NCBI GenBank assembly: GCA_011055475.1
Contig: DSDH01000547.1
Span: 1-8,594, forward strand
DNA: 8,594 nucleotides
Source: Phycisphaerales bacterium
GTDB lineage: Bacteria > Planctomycetota > Phycisphaerae > Sedimentisphaerales > Anaerohalosphaeraceae
Direction: 5' to 3'
In this document: positions 1 to 6,714 of the stretch, piece after piece
Layout: every line of letters begins with the position of its first letter
Numbering within the stretch: the stretch's first letter is position 1
Position numbers and translations under genes: made by a program
The notes under the pieces: model-generated
Databases searched by the model: none
Told to the model about the DNA's origin: nothing
The model's input: only the letters and a program-made list of their open reading frames with translations

Positions 1-70
1 CCACGAGTGGTCCGGAACCGACGCCGCGACCCGACCGCGCGCCGGCGTCATCGTGAGGCCCGAGCGGCGG
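1..70. other. 3' flank of the operon, no clear terminator
   Basis: Seventy bases follow the batE stop to the window edge. They are very G+C rich, with some self-complementary CGCCGGCG sequence but no stem followed by a T run, so I cannot call an intrinsic terminator. On the minus strand an ATG at 49-51 opens a frame (starting MTPARGRVAAS) that stays open for 17 codons to the edge. It has no good ribosome binding site and is too short to judge. The operon may continue or end here. Confidence 0.3.
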
Positions 71-892
71 TCAGATCAGCGCGGCGGCTTGGTCGGGTAT
101 CCACGCCCGGTTGCCGTCGGCCAGCTCAATATGCCACCAGCCCGGACGCTGTTCGACCAGGTCGAACTCGGTCCCGGCGTGCAACGCCTCCTTGAAGGCC
201 TCGGCATAGGTCGTCCCGTCGCCCTGTCGAGCCACGACCGATTCGGCCACAATCACTCCGCTGCGGAGATGTCGGCGGGCGTATTCATCCGCGCCGACCG
301 ACGCGGCCATCGCCACGGTGACGACGGCCAGAATCGCCGCCGTCGTCAACATGCCCCCCACCCGGCCAAACCACAGGCGCACCGCCAGCGCCAGACACAT
401 CAGACCGAACGCCACGCAAGCCACCACAAAACGCGTCTTCACGGAAAAGTCATAATGCCAAAAGAACAATCGCTCCAGCACGCGTCGCCGCGCGCGGACG
501 GGGATTTGATCGGCCCGCCGACTTCGCGCGAAGGTCAGATTCTTCCGGATATCGGGATTCGAGGGGTCCAGCGCCTCGGCCCGGCGGTAATTCAAGATCG
601 CCCGACCCAGGTCTCCCTTGAGCAGATAGGCGTTGGCCAGGTTGTAGTGCAGCCCCGCGTTGTCGATCCCCGCCTCGCGAATCACCCGCTCGTAACCCAG
701 AATCGCCTGCTCGTACAAGTCGCGGGCCGTCGCTTCATCCTCGGCCTCATTAGCCCGGCGGAACAGGGCGTTGGCCTCGTGGAAAACCGCATAGGCCTCG
801 CTGCGCGACAGGGCGGCCCGGCAGGTCTCCGTCGCGATGACACCACAGACCAGGACAACCAGCCATGTTATCGAACGGCGTACAGATTTCAT
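71..892 (-). CDS. batE: BatE: TPR protein with two membrane segments and SH3-like tail
   Basis: The 273-residue protein shows the usual BatE architecture. A signal peptide or first anchor (hydrophobic about 8-20, then CRAALS) is followed by two TPR-like units at about 34-70 and 79-112, the second clear as HYNLANAYLLKGDLGRAI followed by NYRRAEALDPSNPD. Then come a basic linker, two membrane segments (about 154-173 and 180-199) and a C-terminal bacterial SH3-like domain at about 211-270. In the SH3 part the stretches VIVAESVVARQGDG, AGTEFDLVEQRPGWWHIELADG and RAWIP follow the typical SH3b strand pattern. The membrane hairpin would put both the TPR and SH3 parts outside the inner membrane. The ATG start overlaps the batD stop by 4 nt. 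SH3b domains often bind peptides or cell-wall material, so an envelope-facing contact role is plausible. It is the last recognisable gene of the operon in this window. Confidence 0.88.
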   Translation of the reverse strand: MKSVRRSITWLVVLVCGVIATETCRAALSRSEAYAVFHEANALFRRANEAEDEATARDLYEQAILGYERVIREAGIDNAGLHYNLANAYLLKGDLGRAILNYRRAEALDPSNPDIRKNLTFARSRRADQIPVRARRRVLERLFFWHYDFSVKTRFVVACVAFGLMCLALAVRLWFGRVGGMLTTAAILAVVTVAMAASVGADEYARRHLRSGVIVAESVVARQGDGTTYAEAFKEALHAGTEFDLVEQRPGWWHIELADGNRAWIPDQAAALI

Positions 893-2736
893 CGGGCCTT
901 CTTCTCGATAGTCCGGATCAGTTCGATGATCGGCGCGGCGCTCTCACACGCCATACTCGCTTGTCCGCCGGCGTAGACCGACGCCTCCAGCGCATCGAGC
1001 AGCTCCCGATATTGCTCCGCGAGAGAGGCATCGTTCGTGGCCTGAAGAACCACCGTGTGGCAATCGGCCGCGGTCAAGGAGCCGGCCACGCGGTCCCACC
1101 GGTCCGCCACGTAGCGTTTCATCGCCGTGGCCATCGCGGCCCGACGGGGCGTCTCGTCCAACGCGGTTGCGGCGTCCAAGGCCTTGACGGCCCGGCGATA
1201 CGCGTTCCTGCGACGGCGGACCGCCCGTCGCCGCTCGGGCTGGCGCCCCGCCAACCGAAGCGCCGCCGACACCGCCAAGAGCGCCAGGGGTCCGGCCCAC
1301 AGGCCCACATAGCCTGGCCGGATCAACGCCGCCATCGGCTCGAACCGCTGGTTTTCCAATACCTCCATGCCTTCCACGTTGGCGCTGAGCCCCTGGCGAA
1401 CCGCCTCGATGCGGCGCTGCGCCGCCACCGGTCCGAGGCCTTCCACGTCTTCCACGGTCACGACCTTCGTCGGGGCCACGTCCAGCGGAATGGGGTCGCT
1501 CTGCACGGTCACGTAACGCCCGTGATCCGCGTCGAAGTAGCTCAGGGGGATCGGCGGGATTTGCGTGACCTGCTCGCTCAACGCCCGCACCGTCTGCGTG
1601 AACACCTTCAGGCCGTCCTTGATCTCCGGAGCGCCGCGGTCCGAGGGGATGCGGAAATCCCGCCGCAGCGCCTCAACCGCCTCCAGATCGGGCCAGCGAA
1701 CCGGTTCCAGGTACGGACTGCCGCCGATGCGGATCGTCAGCGTGATCGGATCGCCCACGTTCACCTTCACGGGCGCGGCCGTGGTCTCAATCGTATACCG
1801 TCCGACCAGACCATAGAAGTCCGACGGCCGCCCCTCTTGGGGCAGCGGCAGCACCTCCAGATCGACCGGCTCAGTGGAAACCACGAATCGCTCGTAGCGG
1901 TAGCTCGGGCCGAAGAAACTGTCGAAACCCAAGGGATCGCGGCTGCGAACCCGCTCGACCGCCAACTCCGCCGAGACCGTCACCGGGTCGATCGTCAGCC
2001 GGCCGGTGCGCTGCGGGATCAGCACCTTGTGGAACGTCACCTCGATGCACTCGACGCCGTCGTGCTCCACGCGGGCCTGCTTATAGGGCGTCTCTTGGCC
2101 GCTCAGGTTCAGCGTGTTATTCGTCGATGGCGTCAGGGCGTCGGGGTCCGTGACCTTGAAGACCGGGCGGGTCAAGGCCGGCATGTTGAACACGGGATTG
2201 CGGAACAATTGCCCCTCGGCGATCGCCGCCCAGATGTACCAGCGGATCGTCACCAGCACCGGCTGGCCCACGTAACAGCGACGCGAGGCGACCTCCATCT
2301 CGATATCCATCTGCCGCGTGGTTTCCGGCTGGGTGACCGTCACGTTCACGGCGTTGGTTGTATAGGTCTGGCCGGCGACCTTCACGGTGATCGGCGGCAG
2401 CGTGAACGACCCCGCCTTCGACGCGGTGAGCATGTAGTTCATCACCAATCGTTTGGTCGTTTGGGTCTGCTGGCGGCCGTTGATGATCGTGGTGACCGTC
2501 TGCGACACGTCCCGGTTCCCCGCGAACCGCGGCTGAAACTCGGCCAGCGGGCCCAGGTCCGGCTCGCCCGGTGTCCGCTCGCCGTCAATGATGATCTGGT
2601 AGACAAAGGCCTCGCCGACGTAAATGGGCTTGGACTTATCCACGGCGGCGAAGACCTGCACGGCGTGCGCCGGCGTCGCCGCCAGCAGGCCGCCCATGCA
2701 CGTCATTACCGCCAGCACCCATGTCTGTCGATCCAT
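889..2736 (-). CDS. batD: BatD: large ectodomain protein with one membrane segment
   Basis: The 615-residue product has a signal peptide (hydrophobic about 6-20, AHA cleavage motif at 23-25) and a long beta-rich extracytoplasmic region at 26-470 made of repeated Ig-like stretches. BatD-family hallmarks include an opening VQVFAAVDKSKPIYVGE (about 26-42), a SKAGSFTLPPITVKV strand pair at 106-120, KVLIPQRTGRLTIDP at 237-251 and a GFDSFFG motif at 270-276. A membrane segment at about 475-496 is followed by an arginine-rich stop-transfer stretch (500-515) and a helical cytoplasmic tail at 515-615. That tail resembles the tail of the DUF4381-like protein in the same operon. Only two cysteines, 154 and 230, lie in the ectodomain. 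An adjacent GTG at 2739 could also start it. It overlaps batC by 1 nt and batE by 4 nt. BatD is a core component of Bat systems, with no known catalytic activity. Confidence 0.92.
   Translation of the reverse strand: MDRQTWVLAVMTCMGGLLAATPAHAVQVFAAVDKSKPIYVGEAFVYQIIIDGERTPGEPDLGPLAEFQPRFAGNRDVSQTVTTIINGRQQTQTTKRLVMNYMLTASKAGSFTLPPITVKVAGQTYTTNAVNVTVTQPETTRQMDIEMEVASRRCYVGQPVLVTIRWYIWAAIAEGQLFRNPVFNMPALTRPVFKVTDPDALTPSTNNTLNLSGQETPYKQARVEHDGVECIEVTFHKVLIPQRTGRLTIDPVTVSAELAVERVRSRDPLGFDSFFGPSYRYERFVVSTEPVDLEVLPLPQEGRPSDFYGLVGRYTIETTAAPVKVNVGDPITLTIRIGGSPYLEPVRWPDLEAVEALRRDFRIPSDRGAPEIKDGLKVFTQTVRALSEQVTQIPPIPLSYFDADHGRYVTVQSDPIPLDVAPTKVVTVEDVEGLGPVAAQRRIEAVRQGLSANVEGMEVLENQRFEPMAALIRPGYVGLWAGPLALLAVSAALRLAGRQPERRRAVRRRRNAYRRAVKALDAATALDETPRRAAMATAMKRYVADRWDRVAGSLTAADCHTVVLQATNDASLAEQYRELLDALEASVYAGGQASMACESAAPIIELIRTIEKKAR
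897..902 (-). promoter_or_regulatory. Shine-Dalgarno site of batE
   Basis: AGAAGG on the minus strand, within a longer GAGAAGAAGG run, lies 4 nt before the ATG at 892. It is inside the final codons of batD. The batD stop and batE start overlap as ATGA. Confidence 0.5.
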
Positions 2737-3608
2737 CACCAGTCCTTCTCCACGGATTGATGCCGTTGCCTCAACAGAATCCGCATCTTCCTGGCCTGGC
2801 GCTCCTGTTCGAGAATCTCATTGACCTTGCCCTCGACCGCCTCAACGGGCTCATCACGCGGCGGGTCAGTTTGGGACAGGTCCGGCTCCTCGGCCGGCTC
2901 GGTCTGTGGCTCATCCTCGGAACCCTCGGCGCTCTGCGGCTGCTGGACATCCTGCGGTTGGGGTTCGTCCTCCTGAGCCGAGTCCTGCCGGGAAGGCTGC
3001 TGTTGCGGTTGGTCTTGAGCGAGCGAATTCGGGTCCGCCTGCGGCGTGTCCTGCGGCGGCTGCATGCTGTTGGGGTCCGAGGCGGACGGCTGAGACTGGT
3101 CCGGCTGCGGCTGCTGTTCGATCTGCTGCTTGAGGTTCCGGATCCACAGGCGGCCGACCTCGATGTTGCGGTCCACGTGCGGGTGCTGGGGGGCCATCTG
3201 CTGCACCTGCCGCCACGCCTCGACGGCCCGCTCCAGGTCCTCCAGGGCGGCCTGTGGCTGCTGCTGAGCCAGTTCTCGGCCGCGTTGGAAATAGCTGTTA
3301 CCCAGATTGTACTTGGCGCGGAGCGCCAGGTCGGGATTCTCGGATTGGGCCGCCAAGGCCCTGTAGTCCTCGATGGCCTGGTCGAATTGCTCCTGTTGGT
3401 ACGCCGCACACGCCCGGTTGTATCGGGCCTCCGCCAGCTCCCCATCGCGGGCCAGGGCCTGTTCGTAGGCGGCCGCGGCCTGATCGTACTTGCCCTGCGC
3501 GTAGTGGTCGTTGCCCCGGCGGATCAGCCCCGGGGCCGACGCCGCCCACGAGACCGCCGGCAAGACCAGCAGCACCCCGATAATGACGCTATGCCGCACG
3601 ACGCTCAC
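2736..3608 (-). CDS. batC: BatC: exported TPR protein with Gln/Pro/acidic linker
   Basis: The 290-residue protein begins with a secretion signal (hydrophobic about 8-20, then WAASA), with cleavage likely near residues 22-25. The hydrophobic segment could instead stay as an anchor. TPR repeats follow: about 26-59 (RRGNDHYAQGKYDQAAAAYEQAL), 60-92 (ARYNRACAAYQQEQFDQAIEDY) and a longer one from about 96 to 148 (KYNLGNSYFQRG onward). Residues 163-256 are low complexity, rich in Gln, Pro, Asp, Glu and Ser, and likely disordered. The C-terminus is a basic amphipathic helix ending in VEKDW, an ending I recognise from BatC-type TPR proteins. The start is GTG at 3608 with GGGAGG upstream. The TGA stop overlaps the batD start. 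BatC is expected to be a scaffold for protein contacts with BatB and BatD outside the inner membrane. That partner role is inferred from TPR biology and gene order. Confidence 0.88.
   Translation of the reverse strand: MSVVRHSVIIGVLLVLPAVSWAASAPGLIRRGNDHYAQGKYDQAAAAYEQALARDGELAEARYNRACAAYQQEQFDQAIEDYRALAAQSENPDLALRAKYNLGNSYFQRGRELAQQQPQAALEDLERAVEAWRQVQQMAPQHPHVDRNIEVGRLWIRNLKQQIEQQPQPDQSQPSASDPNSMQPPQDTPQADPNSLAQDQPQQQPSRQDSAQEDEPQPQDVQQPQSAEGSEDEPQTEPAEEPDLSQTDPPRDEPVEAVEGKVNEILEQERQARKMRILLRQRHQSVEKDW
2743..2751 (-). promoter_or_regulatory. Shine-Dalgarno region of batD (tandem GTG/ATG start)
   Basis: The minus strand reads GGAGAAGGA and then CTG before the adjacent codons GTG (2739) and ATG (2736). 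AAGGA is 6 nt from the ATG; GGAG is 8 nt from the GTG. Either start is workable and they differ by one residue. The ATG shares one base with the batC TGA stop (TGATG). Confidence 0.5.
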
Positions 3609-4605
3609 AGAGCAAGGCCTCCCATATCAGCAGCGCGATCGCCAGGACCAGAAAGACCTGGAATCGCTCATCGTATTGCAGGACCGTAGTCGCCTCAAGA
3701 TCCGTCTTCTCGGCGGATCGGACCAGCGCCTCGTAAATCCGCCCCAGGTCCAGCGTGCCGGTCTCCACGCCGATGTAGACCCCGCCGGGCGTGGCGGCCG
3801 CCATTTGCCGCAGGGTTTCGGCATCCAGCTTGCTCCACACCTCCCGACCTTCGTATTTGAGGTACGTTCCGGTGCGGCGGCCTTGTTCATCATAAACGGG
3901 CACGCGGGCGCCCTGTTCGGCGTCGCCCAGCCCCACGACGATCAGCCGCACGCCCTCCTGGCCGGCCTTGGCCGCCGCCGCCACCGGCTCGCTGCCGTGG
4001 TCCTCCCCGTCCGTGATGAGAATGATGTCCCGGTAGGCCGGGCTCTTTGCCTCGAAAAGCCTATCCAGGGCGTCCCGGATGGCGTCGCCCACATTCGTGC
4101 CGCCCAGCGGCGTACTCTCCGTACCGATCGTATCCAGCACCATCCGCACGAACGCCATATCCCGGGTCAGGGGGCACTTGATGGTCGTGTCGCCGGCGAA
4201 GGTGACGATCGCGATTCGGTCGCCGATGAGCCGGTCCGCCAGATCGCGGATGGCCAGCTTGGCCCGCTCCAGGCGGTTCGGCCGCAGGTCCTCGGCCAGC
4301 ATGGACCGGGACACGTCCAGCAGGATCACCACGTCCCGCCCGCGATGCCGCACCGCGCGGGGCTGCGGATTCCAGGCCGGCCGCGTCAGCGCCACCACGA
4401 TCAGGGCGAAGGCCAGGACCCGCAGAACCGCCTTGAAGACCTGGCGGCGGACGCTGACCGTGTCGCTGATCCGTGCAAGCAGCGGCGCCTCGGCCAGGGC
4501 CCCGAGCATCCGCCGCCGCCGGTAGAAGCCCCACGCCTGGAGGGGCAGCACCACCAGAGGGATCAGAAACAACAGCCACAATGCGTCATAGTTGCCCAGT
4601 CGCAC
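3589..4605 (-). CDS. batB: BatB: membrane-anchored VWA-domain protein
   Basis: With the GTG start the product is 338 residues. It has an N-terminal membrane segment (about 8-24), a second at about 58-74 ending VVALTRPAWNP, a VWA domain at about 91-300 and a C-terminal membrane segment at about 315-333. The MIDAS is complete: Asp97-x-Ser99-x-Ser101 in LLDVSRSM, Thr170 in GGTNVGDAI and Asp199 in ITDGEDHG. The stretches SMLAEDLRPNRLERAK and IAIVTFAGDTTIKCPLT are close to the BatB consensus as I know it. So is the later part with PVYDEQG, EVWSKLDAETL and GGVYIGV, which supports BatB over BatA. The GTG at 4605 is chosen because GAGG sits 6 nt upstream and the protein then begins with the family-like RLGNYDALW. 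The last 20 nt overlap batC. BatB is expected to partner BatA in the membrane, with the VWA domain on the same side as BatA's. The precise task is unknown. Confidence 0.92.
   Translation of the reverse strand: MRLGNYDALWLLFLIPLVVLPLQAWGFYRRRRMLGALAEAPLLARISDTVSVRRQVFKAVLRVLAFALIVVALTRPAWNPQPRAVRHRGRDVVILLDVSRSMLAEDLRPNRLERAKLAIRDLADRLIGDRIAIVTFAGDTTIKCPLTRDMAFVRMVLDTIGTESTPLGGTNVGDAIRDALDRLFEAKSPAYRDIILITDGEDHGSEPVAAAAKAGQEGVRLIVVGLGDAEQGARVPVYDEQGRRTGTYLKYEGREVWSKLDAETLRQMAAATPGGVYIGVETGTLDLGRIYEALVRSAEKTDLEATTVLQYDERFQVFLVLAIALLIWEALLCERRAA
3618..3623 (-). promoter_or_regulatory. Shine-Dalgarno site inside batB for batC
   Basis: A strong GGGAGG on the minus strand lies 9 nt before the GTG at 3608. 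It is embedded in the final codons of batB and supports a GTG start for batC that overlaps batB by 20 nt. Confidence 0.65.
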
Positions 4606-4611
4606 GATCCA

Positions 4612-4615
4612 CCTC
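4612..4615 (-). promoter_or_regulatory. Shine-Dalgarno site deciding the GTG start of batB
   Basis: GAGG on the minus strand lies 6 nt before the GTG at 4605, in the 11-nt gap after the batA stop. It supports the GTG start. The upstream in-frame start at 4692 would overlap the batA C-terminus by 76 nt and add a Gly-rich, unfamily-like N-terminus. Confidence 0.65.
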
Positions 4616-4616
4616 G

Positions 4617-5669
4617 CTAGGGAATCTTCCGCCAGATCGTCGTTCCCGCGATAATCTCCGCCAGCAGCACCCCCAGACCCGCCAGCGCCCACGTGCCGAA
4701 TCGCTCGGCGTAGTCCATGTACTGCACGCTCTTGATCTCGCTCTTCTCCAGTGCGTCGATCTGCTCGTAGATCCGCCGCAGGGTGTCCCCATCGGTGGCC
4801 AGGCCATAAAAGCCGCCGGTTCTCTGGGCGATGGCCTTGAGCAGCCGTTCATCCGGTCCCCGCGGGGCGAAGAACCCGCGCTGGGGCGAGCCGATCCCGA
4901 TCGTATAGATGCGGATGCCCCAGTCGGCGGCCATCCGCGCTGCCTCCAACGGATCGACCTGGTTGACGTTTTCCTGGCCGTCGGTCAGCAGCACGATGAC
5001 CTTGCTCTTGATGGTCAGGTCGGGCTCGACGTCTTCATCACCACCGGCGGCCAGCAGCCGGGCATTACGCTCGTGCAGTTCCCGCTCGGCGTGCTGAAGT
5101 CGCGCCGCGGCCAGTTGGATCCCCGCCCCGATCGCGGTGCCGTCCTCGCTGCGAAGCTGCACGATGTTCGTATCCCGTAGGAAGTCGGCCACGATCTGCG
5201 GGTTCGTCACCAGCGGGCAGACCGTGTCGGCATAGCGGGCGAACTGCACCAGCCCGATCAAATCCCCGGTGCGGCCCGTCAGATCATCGCCGTTACCCAG
5301 AAGAAACTCGGCCCCCACCCGCTGGACCACCTCCAGCCGATTGAGCACCTGGCCCTCGTAGACCATCCGCTCGGCCATGCTCGAGGAGCAATCCACGACG
5401 ATCTCCATCGCGACGGCGTCCGTATGGATCGACTCCAGCGCCGTCCCTTGCCGCGGGCGCGCCAGGGCGACGATCAGCAGTCCCAGGCAGATCAATCGCA
5501 CCGCCACGAGCACACCGCGGGACCGCACCCGCCACGAGGGCGGATCATCGGCCAGCAACCGCGTATCCGAGAAGCGCAGCGCCGCCGTGCGGGACCGCCG
5601 CCACAGCCACCAGCCCAACGGCGGCAACAGCAACAAGAGCAAGAAGGCCCACGCCGAATGCCACTGCAT
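4617..5669 (-). CDS. batA: BatA: membrane-anchored VWA-domain protein
   Basis: The 350-residue protein has the standard Bat VWA layout: an N-terminal membrane hairpin (segments about 5-23 and 52-70, the second ending in the typical LIVALARPRQG), a VWA domain from about 87 to 308 and a C-terminal membrane segment at about 326-343. The MIDAS metal site is complete: Asp93-x-Ser95-x-Ser97 in VVDCSSSM, Thr178 in EDGTAIGAG and Asp230 in VLLTDGQE. The stretches DGTAIGAGIQ and YTIGIGS are characteristic of BatA. Two departures stand out. A cysteine (Cys94) sits inside the DxSxS motif. There is also an extra, charged, probably helical stretch at about 190-220 between the MIDAS Thr and the final Asp. 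BatA is presumed to bind partners through its metal site and to work with MoxR and BatB. It is the first of five bat genes in canonical order. The batA versus batB choice rests on order and motif wording. Confidence 0.92.
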   Translation of the reverse strand: MQWHSAWAFLLLLLLPPLGWWLWRRSRTAALRFSDTRLLADDPPSWRVRSRGVLVAVRLICLGLLIVALARPRQGTALESIHTDAVAMEIVVDCSSSMAERMVYEGQVLNRLEVVQRVGAEFLLGNGDDLTGRTGDLIGLVQFARYADTVCPLVTNPQIVADFLRDTNIVQLRSEDGTAIGAGIQLAAARLQHAERELHERNARLLAAGGDEDVEPDLTIKSKVIVLLTDGQENVNQVDPLEAARMAADWGIRIYTIGIGSPQRGFFAPRGPDERLLKAIAQRTGGFYGLATDGDTLRRIYEQIDALEKSEIKSVQYMDYAERFGTWALAGLGVLLAEIIAGTTIWRKIP

Positions 5670-6710
5670 CTAGGCCGCCTCCATCTCGATCACCCGCTGC
5701 CCCGTGGCCACGTCCACCTTGTAGCGATCATCGGCCGTGTGCTCCACGAACCGCCGCACCAGATCCAGCGCCTCGGCCATCTGCTCGGCCGTCGCCGACT
5801 GCCGGGCGAACTTCACCAGGTCGCAGTGTTCGAGGAATCGACCCAGATCGCCGCGGGTCGCAGCGTCCAATTCATCGGTGTGGCGCAATTCGACCAGGAA
5901 CTCTTCGGTCGTTTGTTCCGGGGCACGCAGGCCGAATCGATCCTCGATGTAATGCCGCAGGATGTTGCTGACCTGGGCGTAGAAGGGCTCGAAACGGCCG
6001 GCCTCGACGAGCCCCGACTCGGCCAGGGCGTCCAGCCGTCCGCGGGCGATTACGTGCGCGGCCTGCAACACCCGCGGCGGACCGGCACGGCGCCGACGGC
6101 GGCGCCTCCACCACAACAGGCTGCCGACCGCCGCCAGAATCACAACCCCCGCCGCCATAGCGATATACACCCAGGCCGAGCGCCGCGGGGCGACCACGTC
6201 GTCAATCGGGCCGATGGACAGCTCGCCGCCCTGCTCGTCGATGAGCGAGACCACGGTGATCTCGAACGGCTCCGTGGCCAGCGTGCGCTGCCCGCCCGCG
6301 TCCGGCACACGGGGCCGAAAGGCGACCTCGAACGCCGGCAGGTACCACGCGCCCGGCTCCAAGGGCTCGAAATGATACCGCACGGTCCGGGTGGTATGCG
6401 CCTCGTCGGTGCGAGCCCGGCCCAGGTCCCTCCAATCCCGCAGTCGGAACTTGTCCAGGTCGGTCGGCACGGCCGGCAGGTCGACCTCGTACCCATCCTC
6501 GACGGTCATCTGCAGCTCGACGGTCAGCAAACCGTAGAGTGGAATCCGCGTGCGGTCCAGCCTTTGAGCCACGGTGAGCGGCCCGCGCTGGTACTCGCGG
6601 CGGACCTCAAATGCCGGCTCCTGCCCCGGCGACCGCCCACGACAGCCGGGGCACGACCAGACCAAGCCCACGGCAAGAACCAGCAGCACATTGGACCCAG
6701 ACCTGAACAT
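5670..6710 (-). CDS. Membrane protein with DUF4381/BatD-type C-terminal domain
   Basis: The 346-residue product starts with a hydrophobic export signal (about 7-19) ending in a Cys-Pro-Gly-Cys stretch at 20-23. The sequence VWSC before Cys20 is a weak lipobox, so a lipoprotein is possible but unproven. Residues 30-175 look like a beta-rich extracytoplasmic domain. One membrane segment spans about 179-200 and is followed by a run of seven arginines at 202-208, which places the C-terminus in the cytoplasm. Residues 240-325 match the helical pattern of DUF4381 and BatD tails: FYAQVSNILRHYIEDRFGL, then TTEEFL, then FLEHCDLVKFA at 292-302. The gene sits between DUF58 and batA, where many bat operons carry a DUF4381 gene. 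The TAG stop directly abuts the batA ATG. The start at 6710 is chosen because of its GGAGG and the signal sequence. The product is probably a membrane adaptor of the MoxR/Bat assembly; its molecular function is unknown. Confidence 0.85.
   Translation of the reverse strand: MFRSGSNVLLVLAVGLVWSCPGCRGRSPGQEPAFEVRREYQRGPLTVAQRLDRTRIPLYGLLTVELQMTVEDGYEVDLPAVPTDLDKFRLRDWRDLGRARTDEAHTTRTVRYHFEPLEPGAWYLPAFEVAFRPRVPDAGGQRTLATEPFEITVVSLIDEQGGELSIGPIDDVVAPRRSAWVYIAMAAGVVILAAVGSLLWWRRRRRRRAGPPRVLQAAHVIARGRLDALAESGLVEAGRFEPFYAQVSNILRHYIEDRFGLRAPEQTTEEFLVELRHTDELDAATRGDLGRFLEHCDLVKFARQSATAEQMAEALDLVRRFVEHTADDRYKVDVATGQRVIEMEAA
5678..5682 (-). promoter_or_regulatory. Shine-Dalgarno site of batA
   Basis: GGAGG on the minus strand lies 8 nt before the batA ATG at 5669. 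It overlaps the last codons of the upstream gene, whose TAG stop is followed immediately by the ATG (TAGATG). This zero-gap arrangement suggests translational coupling. Confidence 0.65.
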
Positions 6711-6714
6711 CGGT

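Noticed and set aside
1..70. Intrinsic terminator after batE
   Set aside because: There is G+C-rich self-complementarity but no clear stem with a following T run on the minus strand.
865..2760. Very long plus-strand open frame (about 630 codons) antisense to batD
   Set aside because: The translation is rich in Arg, His, Gln and Leu with no recognisable domain, while the opposite strand encodes a clear BatD. Such open antisense frames are expected in G+C-rich genes where codons that read as stops on the other strand are rare.
3670..4175. Shared cysteine before the Pro-Leu of both VWA proteins (CPLV in BatA, CPLT in BatB) as a redox feature
   Set aside because: From memory, a Cys-Pro-Leu-Thr stretch at this place recurs in Bat VWA proteins, so it is probably an ordinary family feature.
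2721..4620. Long plus-strand open frames opposite batB and batC, one with Leu-rich stretches resembling membrane segments
   Set aside because: The Leu/Arg/Val-rich sequence is the mirror of the Gln, Glu and Asp codons in batC. The batC TPR pattern and signal peptide on the other strand are far stronger.
4606..4692. N-terminal extension of BatB from 4692
   Set aside because: It overlaps the BatA C-terminal membrane segment and adds a Gly-rich stretch unlike the family. The GTG at 4605 with GAGG fits better.
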